NCBI RefSeq assembly: GCF_027912415.1
Contig: NZ_CP115175.1
Coordinates: 2,046,001 to 2,110,000 of the forward strand
Direction: 5' to 3'
Source: Homoserinibacter sp. YIM 151385
GTDB lineage: Bacteria; Actinomycetota; Actinomycetes; Actinomycetales; Microbacteriaceae
DNA length: 64,000 nt
In this document: positions 1 through 8,305 of the stretch, piece by piece
How the letters are laid out: each line of letters begins with the position of its first letter
Numbering within the stretch: the first letter of the stretch is position 1
Notes under the pieces: generated by a model
Database searches by the model: none
Seen by the model: the letters and a program-made list of their open reading frames with translations, nothing else
What the model was told of the DNA's origin: nothing
Made by a program: the position numbers and the translations under genes

Positions 1-108
1 TCCTCCTACGAGCGCAAGCTCGTGCACGACATCGTCGCCGATCGCGGTCTCACCTCGCAGTCCGAGGGCGAGGGTCGCGACCGCCACACGGTGATCACGC
101 GCGCCTGA
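1..108 (+). CDS. R3H/Jag (KhpB-like) RNA-binding protein, C-terminal fragment
   Basis: Only the last 35 codons are in the window, ending with TGA at 106-108. The visible peptide has the look of an R3H domain: SSYERKLVHDIVADRGLTSQ followed by SEGEGRDRHTVIT, with the Arg/His-rich end typical of Jag (KhpB/SpoIIIJ-associated) proteins. In actinobacteria jag lies directly upstream of rsmG and downstream of yidC, exactly the position seen here. The family binds RNA and is linked to cell-wall and division control in Gram-positives. The start and the KH domain lie outside the window, so the identification rests on this short tail plus synteny. Confidence 0.8.
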   Translation, partial: SSYERKLVHDIVADRGLTSQSEGEGRDRHTVITRA

Positions 109-110
109 CG

Positions 111-126
111 CGTTTCACGTGAAACA
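111..126. other. parS: parS site 1 (ParB-binding centromere)
   Basis: The 16-mer matches the universal parS palindrome TGTTTCACGTGAAACA at 15 of 16 positions (first T is C). It lies between the jag stop and the rsmG start. ParB encoded at 3437-4402 is the expected ligand. Confidence 0.9.
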
Positions 127-129
127 TCG

Positions 130-813
130 ATGAGCGAGATCCGCGGGACCGACTCCCCCACTCCCCCGTCGACGGTGCCGACCGAGCTCGAGCTCGAGCC
201 CGCGGCCGCCGAGTCGCTGTTCGGCGAGCGGCTGCCGCTCGCCCGCGCCTACACCTGGGAGCTCGCGCGCCGCGGCGAGGAGCTGGGACTCGTGGGGCCG
301 CTCGAGGTCCCGCGCCTGTGGACGCGGCACGTGCTCAACTGCGCGCTCGTCGCGCCGCTGCTGCGCGGGCGGGTCGCCGACATTGGGAGCGGGGCGGGCC
401 TTCCCGGGATCGTCCTCGCGATCGCGCGCCCCGATCTGGAGTTCGTGCTCGTCGAGCCGATGGAGCGCCGCGTCGACTGGCTCCGCTCGGAGCAGCAGCG
501 GCTCGGCCTGGAGAACGTCACGGTGGAGCGCGCTCGCGCCGAGGAGCTCGGCCCGCATCGCGGCGAGTTCGATCAGGTGACGGCGCGGGCGGTCAGCGCC
601 CTCTCGAAGCTCATCCCCATCACCGCTCCCCTGCTCAAGCCCGGTGGCGAGCTCGTGTTCATGAAGGGTGCGCGCATCGAGGAGGAGATCGAGGCGGCGC
701 AGAAGGCGATCAAGAAGGCGCGACTCGAGAGCGTGTCGACCGTCGTGCTCGGCGAGGGCGTGATCTCCGAGGTCACGCGCGTCTTCCGCGCGACGAAGCC
801 GGCGTCCGCCTGA
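130..813 (+). CDS. rsmG: 16S rRNA (guanine-527-N7)-methyltransferase RsmG
   Basis: A 227-residue cytoplasmic methyltransferase that modifies G527 of 16S rRNA using S-adenosylmethionine. The SAM-binding loop DIGSGAGLPG (residues 84-93) follows the conserved RLWTRHVLNC segment (62-71), and the family's RAV(S)AL motif (TARAVSALSKLIPI) and the K-P-G-G strand are present. Length fits the family (about 205-240). The ATG lies just 3 bases after parS site 1; no strong Shine-Dalgarno sequence is visible, so the start could move slightly, but the protein N-terminus is variable in the family anyway. Its position between jag and parA is the conserved origin-region order. Loss of RsmG is known in other bacteria to give low-level streptomycin resistance. 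Confidence 0.95.
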   Translation: MSEIRGTDSPTPPSTVPTELELEPAAAESLFGERLPLARAYTWELARRGEELGLVGPLEVPRLWTRHVLNCALVAPLLRGRVADIGSGAGLPGIVLAIARPDLEFVLVEPMERRVDWLRSEQQRLGLENVTVERARAEELGPHRGEFDQVTARAVSALSKLIPITAPLLKPGGELVFMKGARIEEEIEAAQKAIKKARLESVSTVVLGEGVISEVTRVFRATKPASA

Positions 814-1061
814 GTCGGTCGTGACTCGGGCTCGGCCTCGGGTTCGCGCGCGGTCGGCGCGCGGTGACCGGCGGGGCCGGCAACGTGATCCAGTGCGGTC
901 ATGCAGGCCGTCTGTTCGGATCCAGCGCACCGGGGCGGATGGACTTCGTCGACAACGTGGCTGAGGCGACGGGATGTGATCGGACGCGTCCGGAGCGGGC
1001 TTCGTTGGCGGCATCAAGGCCGTGCGGATGGTTCGCTTGAATGTCGGTCGTATGAGATGGG

Positions 1062-1077
1062 GGTTTCACGTGAAACA
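1062..1077. other. parS: parS site 2
   Basis: GGTTTCACGTGAAACA, 15 of 16 matches to the parS consensus (first T replaced by G). It sits in the rsmG-parA spacer just before the degenerate repeats. Confidence 0.9.
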
Positions 1078-1134
1078 TCACCGCGAGCGATGTCTTCTCT
1101 CGCCGCCCCGGGACGTGACGATATCGGTCCTCGT

Positions 1135-1615
1135 CTGATTGCGCGGCGCGGTCGGCTGGTGATGGTGGGCGATGGCGCGATGCTCCGCGACGGGATTCTC
1201 CCCCTCCCTCTCCCCCGGCTCGCGCGATCACGGCGGGCAGACGCCGTACGTCCGGATCACGGGCGGCGATGCGGGCCGCTCCCCCAGTGCCCAGGGCGGT
1301 GGGCTGGTGGTGGTCGGCGATGGCGCGATGCTCGCCGATGATGGACTGCGAGTCGACGTCCGACGATGTGGTGGCGCCGTGATCCTGCGCGAGGAGTGCA
1401 GGCCTTCCCCGGCTCGCGCGGTCGCGCTGGGCCGACCCTTCGCCGCAGAATGACGGACGGTGATGTGGACCGCTCTCCGAGTGCGCGGGGCGGTGGGGCT
1501 GATGGCGGTCGGCGATGGCACGATCCTGCACGACGGGCTTCCGGCCCCCGCTCGCGTCGCGCGGGCGCGTCCGGCGGAGGCCGCACGTCCGGGTGACGGA
1601 CGGGGCTGTGGGGTC
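1135..1615. repeat. Degenerate direct repeats, three copies
   Basis: A 30-base core occurs at 1155-1184, 1303-1332 and 1498-1527. Copies 1 and 2 differ at 2 positions, and copies 2 and 3 at 4. All contain GCGATGGC. Each core is preceded by a G/C block resembling GCGCGGGGCGGTGGGGCT and followed at variable distance by a CCCCGGCTCGCGCG-like block and an ACGTCCGG(A/G)T block. Unit spacing is 148 then 195 bases, so the array is a decayed tandem duplication rather than a regular satellite or a CRISPR. It lies entirely between parS sites 2 and 3. Function unknown. Confidence 0.7.
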
Positions 1616-2140
1616 AGGTGGTCGCCCACCGTCGGAGCTCTCGACACGGTTCTTTGATGCGAGCGAACGCGCTCGATCTCATCGATGGAGTGCGGGCGGT
1701 GCCGCGCGGTGAGGTGGGCGGCTGCCGGATTCGGGTTCCTGGCGTGAGATCCCGTCGACTCGAAGCTGAGGTCGCCGGAGTCCACCGGGCCGCGGAGGCC
1801 CGGTCGATCCGCCGGGCCGAGCTCAACGCCTCCTGAGGCGAAGCGGGTGGTCTCGCGGGACCTGAGCACGATGCCCAGCCGACGCCCTCGGAGTGCGATG
1901 GGCTGGAGGCCCGGCGCGATCGGCTGCCTTCTCACGTCACGAGGGCGCGCGACGATCGCGCGCGACCCAGGTGATTCCGGGATTCGCCCTGGGACGAGAT
2001 CCGGCAGGCGGGGACGGCGTGTCGCCGATGACAGGCTTCCCGGGCGGTGTCCGCGTGGATTGCGGCGTACGGCCGCAACGGTTCTCCTCCGTGTCGGGGC
2101 GGGCGCGGGGCGGTCCTGGCAGATGAGCGGTGCCCGGGGA

Positions 2141-2156
2141 TGTTTCACGTGAAACC
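2141..2156. other. parS: parS site 3
   Basis: TGTTTCACGTGAAACC, 15 of 16 matches to the parS consensus (last A replaced by C). Confidence 0.9.
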
Positions 2157-2511
2157 GAGGGCCTGATTCCGGGCGACATCGCGTTCGGCGTGCACGGACG
2201 CCCGAATCGAAGAGCGCACACCACGGCACGGAAGCGGCCCGAGACGCACGCCGGCCGGCGACGGCACGGCGTGATGCGCGGCGCCGGAGCGTGTCCCGCG
2301 CGTCGCGAGACGGTGCCGACTCGCATGACCGTCCGAGCTCCCATGGCGCGTCGGGGCGGGGACGTGCCGCATGCACATGGACGGGGCGGCGTTGCGCGAG
2401 CTCCTCGGGAATCCACCTCCGGCCGACGCCGTCGCGGTGCCGCCGCCGCGGGTACAGTTGGGAGGTCCCCCGCCCGAGCCGAGACCCGTCACGGCGCCAG
2501 CGAGATCCGCG

Positions 2512-2527
2512 TGTTTCACGTGGAACA
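2512..2527. other. parS: parS site 4, next to the parA start
   Basis: TGTTTCACGTGGAACA, 15 of 16 matches (A to G at 2523). It lies 20 bases upstream of the chosen parA start codon, so ParB binding here could also autoregulate parAB transcription. Confidence 0.85.
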
Positions 2528-2546
2528 TCAGGAGTTCGATCCACCG

Positions 2547-3437
2547 GTGAGCACCCAGCAGCCCTACGACGCCGCGACACCGCTCGCGCGAGAGGTCGCC
2601 GATCTCGCGCGGCGACGGCAGAACCTCGCGGAGCAGGTCCTCCCCCGGCCCGAGCGCACCCGCATCCTCACCATCGCGAACCAGAAGGGCGGTGTCGGGA
2701 AGACCACGACGACCGTCAACCTCGCGGCGTCGCTCGCGCGCGCGGGCGCGCGCGTCGTCGTCATCGATCTCGACCCCCAGGGCAACGCGTCGACCGCGCT
2801 CGGCGTCGAGCACCGCTCCGAGACGCCGAGTGTCTACGACGTGCTCATCAACGACATCCCCATCGACGACGTCGTGCAGAAGAGCCCCGAGTTCGACACC
2901 CTGTGGTGCGTGCCGGCCACGATCCACCTCGCGGGCGCCGAGATCGAGCTCGTCTCGCTCGTCGCACGCGAGCAGCGGCTCAAGAAGTCCCTCGAGGAGT
3001 ACTTCACCGAGGCCGACGATCCGGTCGACTACGTCTTCATCGACTGCCCGCCTTCCCTCGGCCTCCTCACGATCAACGCCTTCGTCGCCGCGCGCGAGGT
3101 CCTCATCCCCATCCAGTGCGAGTACTACGCGCTCGAGGGGCTGAGCCAGCTGCTCAACAACATCAAGCTCATCGAGCGGCACCTCAACCCCGAGCTCCGC
3201 GTCTCGACGATCCTGCTCACGATGTACGACGCTCGGACCAATCTCGCGAACCAGGTCGTCGAGGAGGTGCGCGAGCACTTCCCCGAGCAGGTCCTCGACA
3301 CCCTCATCCCCCGCAGCGTCCGCATCTCCGAGGCGCCCAGCTACCAGCAGACCGTGATCAGCTACGACCTGAACTCGGCCGGCTCCCTCTCCTATCGGGA
3401 GGCGGCCGCCGAGATCGCCATGAGAGGAGAGCGCTGA
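2547..3437 (+). CDS. parA: Chromosome-partitioning ATPase ParA (Soj)
   Basis: A 296-residue deviant-Walker ATPase that drives segregation of ParB-parS complexes over the nucleoid. The Walker A loop KGGVGKTT is at residues 47-54 and is followed by the second conserved block DLDPQGNASTALG and the Walker B/A' region VFIDCPPSLGLLT. The C-terminal LIPRSVRISEAPSYQQ segment is the classic ParA/Soj signature. The frame is open far upstream, but GTG at 2547 is chosen because GGAG (2531-2534) precedes it and because the length then matches the family; upstream translation is non-homologous and includes a parS site. parA and parB are translationally coupled (TGATG overlap at 3435-3439). Confidence 0.95.
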   Translation: MSTQQPYDAATPLAREVADLARRRQNLAEQVLPRPERTRILTIANQKGGVGKTTTTVNLAASLARAGARVVVIDLDPQGNASTALGVEHRSETPSVYDVLINDIPIDDVVQKSPEFDTLWCVPATIHLAGAEIELVSLVAREQRLKKSLEEYFTEADDPVDYVFIDCPPSLGLLTINAFVAAREVLIPIQCEYYALEGLSQLLNNIKLIERHLNPELRVSTILLTMYDARTNLANQVVEEVREHFPEQVLDTLIPRSVRISEAPSYQQTVISYDLNSAGSLSYREAAAEIAMRGER

Positions 3438-4402
3438 TGGCCGCTCCCAAGCGGACGGGACTCGGGCGCGGCATCGGCGCGCTCATCCCGACCTCCGACG
3501 ACGGATCGACGACGCAGCAGCGGCCGGTCGACGTGTTCTTCCCCGAGGGCGGCTCGCCGCGCGTCGAGGAGCCGGAGCTCGTCGCCGTGCCGGGCGCGCG
3601 GCTCGCGCGACTCGACCCCGCCGACATCGTGCCGAACGCGGTGCAGCCGCGCACCGAATTCCGCGAGGAGGAGCTCAACGAGCTGATCCTCTCCGTCCGG
3701 GAGTTCGGCGTCCTCCAGCCCATCGTCGTGCGCCCCCGTGCGGGCGCCGCCGCGGGCGAGCCGAAGTACGAGCTCATCATGGGCGAGCGGCGTCTCCGCG
3801 CCACGAAGGCGGCCGGGCTGGATGCGATCCCCGCCGTCATCCGGGAGACCGCGGACGAGGACATGCTGCGCGACGCGCTGCTCGAGAACCTCCACCGTGC
3901 GCAGCTCAACCCGCTCGAGGAGGCCTCCGCCTACCAGCAGCTCCTCGCCGACTTCGGGATCACGCAGGAGCAGCTCGGGGAGCGCATCGGCCGCTCGCGC
4001 CCGCAGATCACGAACACGCTGCGCCTCCTCCGACTCCCCGAGTCGGTGCAGCGGCGGGTCGCGGCGGGTGTCCTCAGCGCCGGCCACGCACGCGCCGTCC
4101 TCTCGGCGGGCGAGCCGGCCGCCATGGAGCGCATCGCGGCGAAGATCGTGAACGAGGACCTCTCGGTGCGCGCTGCAGAGGCCCTCACGAGCGAGGCGAA
4201 GAAGTCGGGTGCGAAGCCGAAGCCACTGGCGGGAGGGCGTCAGGGTCAGCTCGACGAGATCGCGGGTGCGCTCGGGGACCGACTCGACACGCGGGTGAAG
4301 ATCCAGCTCGGGCGTGCGAAGGGGACCGTCACGATCGACTTCGCGAGCGTGGGCGACCTCAACCGCATCCTCGGGGTGCTGGGTCAGGACGGCTTCCGGT
4401 AG
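3437..4402 (+). CDS. parB: Chromosome-partitioning protein ParB
   Basis: A 321-residue CTP-dependent DNA clamp that loads at parS and spreads. Seen in the sequence: a basic N-terminus (KRTGLGRGIGALIP) that contacts ParA, the LDPADIVPN.QPR opening of the ParB/Srx domain, the CTP-binding GERRLRA box, the ENLHR.QLNPLEEA box, and a helix-turn-helix (TQEQLGERIGRSRPQITNTL). The C-terminal domain (VKIQLGRAKGTVTIDF) is the dimerisation domain. The ATG overlaps the parA stop by one base. At least four parS sites lie within 3.3 kb upstream. Confidence 0.96.
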   Translation: MAAPKRTGLGRGIGALIPTSDDGSTTQQRPVDVFFPEGGSPRVEEPELVAVPGARLARLDPADIVPNAVQPRTEFREEELNELILSVREFGVLQPIVVRPRAGAAAGEPKYELIMGERRLRATKAAGLDAIPAVIRETADEDMLRDALLENLHRAQLNPLEEASAYQQLLADFGITQEQLGERIGRSRPQITNTLRLLRLPESVQRRVAAGVLSAGHARAVLSAGEPAAMERIAAKIVNEDLSVRAAEALTSEAKKSGAKPKPLAGGRQGQLDEIAGALGDRLDTRVKIQLGRAKGTVTIDFASVGDLNRILGVLGQDGFR

Positions 4403-4411
4403 CAGAGCCGA

Positions 4412-4450
4412 CGGCCGCAGAAAGTCCTGATCAGACCGGCTTTGCGGCCG
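4412..4450. terminator. Hairpin between convergent parB and ddl
   Basis: Inverted repeat CGGCCGCAGAAAG (4412-4424) with CTTTGCGGCCG (4440-4450), one bulged base. It overlaps the last codons of the minus-strand ligase gene and lies just after the parB stop, so it could act on both. No strong T-tract is present. Confidence 0.5.
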
Positions 4451-5387
4451 ATTCCGCGAGCTTGAGGTAGACCCAGCCGAGGTCGTGTCCCGCGGCCTCG
4501 AGCGCCTGGGGGAGCAGCGAGGTCTCCGTGAGGCCGGGCAGCACGTTCGCCTCGAGGAACCACGGCGTTCCCGCGCCGTCGACGATGAGGTCGACGCGCG
4601 AGACGTGCCGCAGCCCGAGTGCGCGGTGTGCGGTGAGCGCGGCCTCGGCGGCGCGCGCCGCGACCTCCTCGGAGATCCGGGCCGGGGTGTAGAAGCGGGT
4701 CTCCCCCGCGTTGTAACGAGCCTCGAAGCTGTACACGCCGGAGAGCGGCTCGATCTCCACCGCCGGGAGGGCGACCGGGCCGTCACCCGTGTCGATCACG
4801 CCGACCGCGATCTCGGTGCCGGTGATCCGCTGCTCGACGAGCGCGACATCCCCGTAGGTGTAGGCGTCGACCATCGCGCGCGGCAGGCCCGCCGCGTCCT
4901 CGACGATCGTCACGCCCTGAGCCGAGCCGCCGCGGGCGGGCTTCACGACGAGCGGCGGGACGAGCTCGTCCGAGATCGCCGCGAACACCGCATCGGCGCC
5001 GAGCTCGCGGAACGCGTCCCGCGGGAGGGTGATCGAGCGGGGCGTGGGGACGCCGGCGCGCTCGGCGATCGTCTTCGCGGTGGGCTTGTCCCAGGCGAGA
5101 CGCGACGCGGCGGCATCCGAGCCCACGAAGGGCACGCCGAGGAACTCGAGGAGCCCGCGGAGCGCGCCGTCCTCGCCGCTCGCGCCGTGCAGTGCGGGCC
5201 AGACGACATCGGGCCGATTCGCGCGGAGCTGCTCGAGGAGGCTCGCATCGGGGTCGACGAGCTCGATCTCGACGCCGTGCTCGAGCAGCGCGTCCGCGAC
5301 GCGGCGGCCGGAGCGCAGCGACACGTCGCGCTCGTGCGAGATCCCGCCGGCGAGCACGACGACGCGGGAGAGGGAGGATGCGGTCAT
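4431..5387 (-). CDS. ddl: D-alanine-D-alanine ligase family protein
   Basis: A 318-residue ATP-grasp enzyme that joins two D-alanines for peptidoglycan precursor synthesis. Seen: VVVLAGGISHERDVSLRSG near the N-terminus (the Ddl G-G-x-S-x-E-x-x-V-S motif), HGASGEDG (Ddl H-G-x-x-G-E-D-G), the ATP-grasp core PPLVVKPARGGSAQGVTIV, and the metal-binding C-terminal segment WFLEANVLPGLTETSLLPQ. It is shorter than typical Ddl (about 350-370) because the middle linker is compact, so it may be the ParB-adjacent Ddl paralogue of actinobacteria rather than the main Ddl. ATG at 5387 gives the conserved N-terminus; the frame is open further upstream but that translation is a shadow of the neighbouring aminotransferase. 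Only 5 bases separate it from that upstream gene, suggesting co-transcription. Confidence 0.88.
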   Translation of the reverse strand: MTASSLSRVVVLAGGISHERDVSLRSGRRVADALLEHGVEIELVDPDASLLEQLRANRPDVVWPALHGASGEDGALRGLLEFLGVPFVGSDAAASRLAWDKPTAKTIAERAGVPTPRSITLPRDAFRELGADAVFAAISDELVPPLVVKPARGGSAQGVTIVEDAAGLPRAMVDAYTYGDVALVEQRITGTEIAVGVIDTGDGPVALPAVEIEPLSGVYSFEARYNAGETRFYTPARISEEVAARAAEAALTAHRALGLRHVSRVDLIVDGAGTPWFLEANVLPGLTETSLLPQALEAAGHDLGWVYLKLAESAAKPV

Positions 5388-5392
5388 GGCTC

Positions 5393-6706
5393 CTAGCCGA
5401 TGCTCGGGGGCAGCAGGTTCTGGCGGGTCTGCTCCGTCTGTGCGGGGAGCGATCCGGTCTGGGCGAACTCGCCGAGGAGCTCGAGCTCGCCGTTGATGAC
5501 GTTCGCGAGCCGGCGGATGCCCTCGCGGATGAAGTCGGGGGTCGGGTAGCAGAACGACAGGCGGATCGCGCTGCGCCCGCCCCCGTCGGCGTAGAACGCG
5601 GTGCCCGGCGTGTAGGCGACGAGCTCCTTGACGGCGCGCGGGAGCATCGCCTTCGAGTCGAGGTGCTCGGGCAGCCGCAGCCACACGTAGAAGCCGCCGC
5701 TCGGCACCGTCCAGTCGAGCGAGGGCAGATGGCGTCCGAGCGCGTCGAGCATGGCATCCCGCCGCTCCCGGTAGACGCCGCGGAAGGTGTCGATCTGGCC
5801 TCGCCAGTCGGCGGTCGCGAGGTACTCGGAGATGACGGTCTGCGAGAAGCTCGACGGCGAGAGCACCGCGGCCTCGTTGGCGAGCACGAGCTTCTCCCGG
5901 ATGGCGTGCGGGGCGACAGCCCAGCCGACGCGGAGACCGGGCGCGAAGGTCTTCGAGAAGGTCCCGAGATACACGACGCCGTCCTCCTCGACCGAGCGCA
6001 TCGCCTGCGGCGGCGCCTGATCGAAGTAGAGGAGGCCGTAGGGGTTGTCCTCGACGACGAGGATCTCGGCACGGCGGGCGATCTCGAGGATCTCGACGCG
6101 GCGCTGCCACGGGAGGGTCACGCCCATCGGGTTGTGGAAGGACGGGATCGTGTAGATGAACTTGATCCGGCGGCCCGAGGCCTTGAGCCGGTCGATCGTC
6201 TCCTGAAGCGCCTGCGGCTGGAGGCCCTCGTCGTCCATGGGGACGTGCACGACCTCCGCCTGGAAGGACTTGAAGACGGTCACGGCCGTGACGTAGCTCG
6301 GTCCCTCCGCGATCACGACATCACCCGGGTCGAGGAAGAGCTTCGCCATGAGCTCGAGCGCGTGCTGCGAGCCGGTCGTCACGACGACGTCGTCGACGGA
6401 GGCGCGGATGCCCTCGAGCGACATGACGTCGAGGATCTGCTCCCGCAGTGCCGGCGAGCCCTGGCCCGAGCCGTACTGGAGGGCGACCGGTCCCTGCTCG
6501 CGCACCGCCCGATCCACCGCCGACTGCAGGAGCTCGGTGGGGAGCGCGGAGACGTACGGCATCCCGCCCGCGAGGGAGACGACCTCGGGGCGGCTGGCCA
6601 CGGCGAACAGGGCTCGGACCTCGGAGGCGCTGAGGCCGGCCGTGCGGGCGGCGTAGGCGCCGAACCACGGGTCGAGGTTGGTGCCCTGGGATGCCGGTGT
6701 CGTCAT
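5393..6706 (-). CDS. PLP-dependent aminotransferase (fold type I, LysN/ARO8-like)
   Basis: 437 residues. The family transfers amino groups between amino acids and 2-oxo acids in the cytoplasm. Seen: the YGSGQGSPALREQI segment, SFHNPMGVTLP (N-P-x-G substrate/cofactor loop, about residue 192), VEDNPYGLLY with the Asp that pairs with the pyridine nitrogen, and the Schiff-base lysine K252 in GTFSKTFAPGLRVGW. The late IRLSFCYP motif carries the carboxylate-binding Arg. There is no GntR DNA-binding domain, so it is not a MocR regulator; closest well-known relatives are 2-aminoadipate / aromatic aminotransferases. It starts the minus-strand pair with ddl and is conserved next to parB in this bacterial family. 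The substrate cannot be told from sequence alone. Confidence 0.85.
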   Translation of the reverse strand: MTTPASQGTNLDPWFGAYAARTAGLSASEVRALFAVASRPEVVSLAGGMPYVSALPTELLQSAVDRAVREQGPVALQYGSGQGSPALREQILDVMSLEGIRASVDDVVVTTGSQHALELMAKLFLDPGDVVIAEGPSYVTAVTVFKSFQAEVVHVPMDDEGLQPQALQETIDRLKASGRRIKFIYTIPSFHNPMGVTLPWQRRVEILEIARRAEILVVEDNPYGLLYFDQAPPQAMRSVEEDGVVYLGTFSKTFAPGLRVGWAVAPHAIREKLVLANEAAVLSPSSFSQTVISEYLATADWRGQIDTFRGVYRERRDAMLDALGRHLPSLDWTVPSGGFYVWLRLPEHLDSKAMLPRAVKELVAYTPGTAFYADGGGRSAIRLSFCYPTPDFIREGIRRLANVINGELELLGEFAQTGSLPAQTEQTRQNLLPPSIG

Positions 6707-6757
6707 GCTGCTCGTCCGATCAGTCGATGGGATCCAGGATACGGGCGGGAACGACGG

Positions 6758-6787
6758 GGCCCCGCCCCCGCGAGCGGGAACGGGGCC
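6758..6787 (-). terminator. Probable terminator of trxB-trxA
   Basis: Inverted repeat GGCCCCG (6758-6764) with CGGGGCC (6781-6787), enclosing a smaller CCCGCGAGCGGG hairpin, immediately downstream of trxA on the minus strand and upstream of the aminotransferase. Confidence 0.5.
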
Positions 6788-6812
6788 ACGGGTACCGGGG
6801 TGGACCGGCCGA

Positions 6813-7139
6813 TCAGGCGATGAACTCGGCGAGGTCCGCCTCGATGGCGGGCTTCGGCTTCGCGCCGACCATGCGCTTCACGACCTCGCCGTCCTTGAAG
6901 ACGTACATGGCGGGGATCGAGGTGATGCCGTACTTCATAGCGGTCTCGGGGTTCGCGTCGACGTCGAGCTTCACGATGTCGATCTTGTCGGCGTGCTCCT
7001 CGGCGATCTTGTCGAGGATGGGCGAGACGGCGCGGCACGGGCCGCACCACTCGGCCCAGAAGTCGACCATGATCGGCTTCGAGCTCGAGAGGACCTCGGT
7101 GGCGAAGTCGGCGTCGGTGACGGCCTTGGCGTTGGACAT
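6813..7139 (-). CDS. trxA: Thioredoxin
   Basis: A 108-residue cytoplasmic disulfide reductase. The active site WCGPC is at residues 31-35, preceded by the conserved VDFWAE strand and followed by the cis-proline region SIPAMYVFKDGE. Length is that of a single-domain thioredoxin. The start at 7139 is fixed by an AAGGAG ribosome-binding site 5 bases upstream on the minus strand; the longer open frame upstream is a shadow of trxB. It follows trxB by 65 bases, in the trxB-trxA order usual near the actinobacterial origin, so the encoded reductase supplies its electrons. Confidence 0.97.
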   Translation of the reverse strand: MSNAKAVTDADFATEVLSSSKPIMVDFWAEWCGPCRAVSPILDKIAEEHADKIDIVKLDVDANPETAMKYGITSIPAMYVFKDGEVVKRMVGAKPKPAIEADLAEFIA

Positions 7140-7204
7140 ATCTGCTCCTTCGATGTGCGGCCCGCGGGGGACGCGTGGTTCGGATCGGCCGGGCGGCCGT
7201 CGGC

Positions 7205-8209
7205 TCAGGCGGGCGACGAGCCCTCGGCGCGGCCGTTGATCTCGTCGACCGGGACGACGCCGTCGGCCTTCGCGAGCGTCTCCTTCGGGAGCGCCGCGAG
7301 GTAGTGCTCGGCGTCGAGCGCCGCGACGACGCCCGATCCGGCGGCCGTGGCCGCCTGCTTGTAGGTCGGGTCGATGACGTCGCCCGCGGCGAAGACGCCG
7401 GGGAGGTTCGTCTTCGAGCTCCGCCCCTCGACGGCGATCGTCCCCTCGGCGGTGAGGTCGAGCTGCCCGTGCACGAGGTGCGTGCGCGGGTCGGCGCCGA
7501 TCGCGACGAAGACGCCGTCGAGGTCGAGCGAGGTGCGCTCCCCCGAGTCGAGCGTCGAGGTCAGCGTGATGCCGTCGACCTTCTCGGCGCCCGAGATGTC
7601 GGCCACCTCCTGGTTCCAGAGGAACTCGATCTTCGGGTCGGCGAAGGCGCGCTCCTGCATCGCGGCGGAGGCGCGGAGCTCGTCGCGGCGGTGCACGAGG
7701 GAGACCTTCTCGGCGAAGCGCGTGAGGAAGGTGGCCTCCTCGAGCGCGGAGTCGCCGCCGCCGATTACCGCGACGTGCTTCTGCTTGAAGAAGGCGCCGT
7801 CGCAGGTCGCGCACCACGAGACGCCGTAGCCGCTGAGGCGGTTCTCGCTCTCGAGGCCGAGCTTGCGGTAGGCGGAGCCGGTCGCGTAGATGACGGTCAG
7901 CGCCTCGTAGGTCTCGCCGAGCGCGGTGCGCACGGTCTTGACCTCGCCCGCCAGCTCGAGGTCGGTGACGTCGTCGTAGACGATCTCGGCGCCGAAGCGC
8001 TCGGCCTGCTCCTGCATCTTCATCATGAGCTCGGGGCCCATGATGCCCTCGGGGAACCCGGGGAAGTTCTCGACCTCGGTCGTCTTCATGAGCTCGCCGC
8101 CGAACTCGACGGAGCTCGCGATGACGAGCGGGCGGAGGTTCGCACGAGCGGCGTAGATCGCCGCGGTGTAGCCCGCCGGTCCCGAGCCGATGATGATGAG
8201 CTGGCGCAT
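7205..8209 (-). CDS. trxB: Thioredoxin-disulfide reductase
   Basis: A 334-residue FAD/NADPH flavoprotein that reduces thioredoxin. Seen: the FAD-binding IIIGSGPAGYTAA (5-17), the redox pair C133-A-T-C136 in the WCATCDG motif, the NADPH-binding VIGGGDSALEEA, and the C-terminal FAD motif GVFAAGDVIDPTYKQ. The ATG at 8209 has AGGAG 8-9 bases upstream on the minus strand; an earlier in-frame ATG would add 15 residues with no homology. The C-terminus extends slightly beyond the usual end (about 20 extra residues after KADG). Operon with trxA. Confidence 0.97.
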   Translation of the reverse strand: MRQLIIIGSGPAGYTAAIYAARANLRPLVIASSVEFGGELMKTTEVENFPGFPEGIMGPELMMKMQEQAERFGAEIVYDDVTDLELAGEVKTVRTALGETYEALTVIYATGSAYRKLGLESENRLSGYGVSWCATCDGAFFKQKHVAVIGGGDSALEEATFLTRFAEKVSLVHRRDELRASAAMQERAFADPKIEFLWNQEVADISGAEKVDGITLTSTLDSGERTSLDLDGVFVAIGADPRTHLVHGQLDLTAEGTIAVEGRSSKTNLPGVFAAGDVIDPTYKQAATAAGSGVVAALDAEHYLAALPKETLAKADGVVPVDEINGRAEGSSPA

Positions 8210-8305
8210 CGCGCAGGTCTCCTTCTGGTCGCTGCCTTGGCGGGTAGAACACATCCTAGGTGCTCGCCATTCCCCGCCGGCGGGGTCGCCGAGGGGTTCG
8301 GAGCC

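Larger units (their letters stand above)
814..2546. other. Gene-free spacer between rsmG and parA
   Basis: About 1.7 kb with no recognisable gene. The open frames in it are low-complexity Arg/Gly/Ala-rich translations with no family resemblance, and one merely runs in frame into parA. What it holds: three parS-like sites (1062, 2141, 2512) and a set of degenerate direct repeats around 1135-1615. In related genomes rsmG and parA are usually close together, so the expansion is unusual. The last 20 bases contain the parA ribosome-binding site (GGAG at 2531-2534). Confidence 0.7.

Noticed and set aside
1155-1527. CRISPR-like spacing of the repeats in the parS field
   Set aside because: Only three diverged copies with unequal 148/195-base spacing and no cas genes.
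2130-2546. N-terminal extension of ParA by 139 residues
   Set aside because: The extension includes a parS site, has no similarity to ParA, and a GTG with GGAG gives the normal length.
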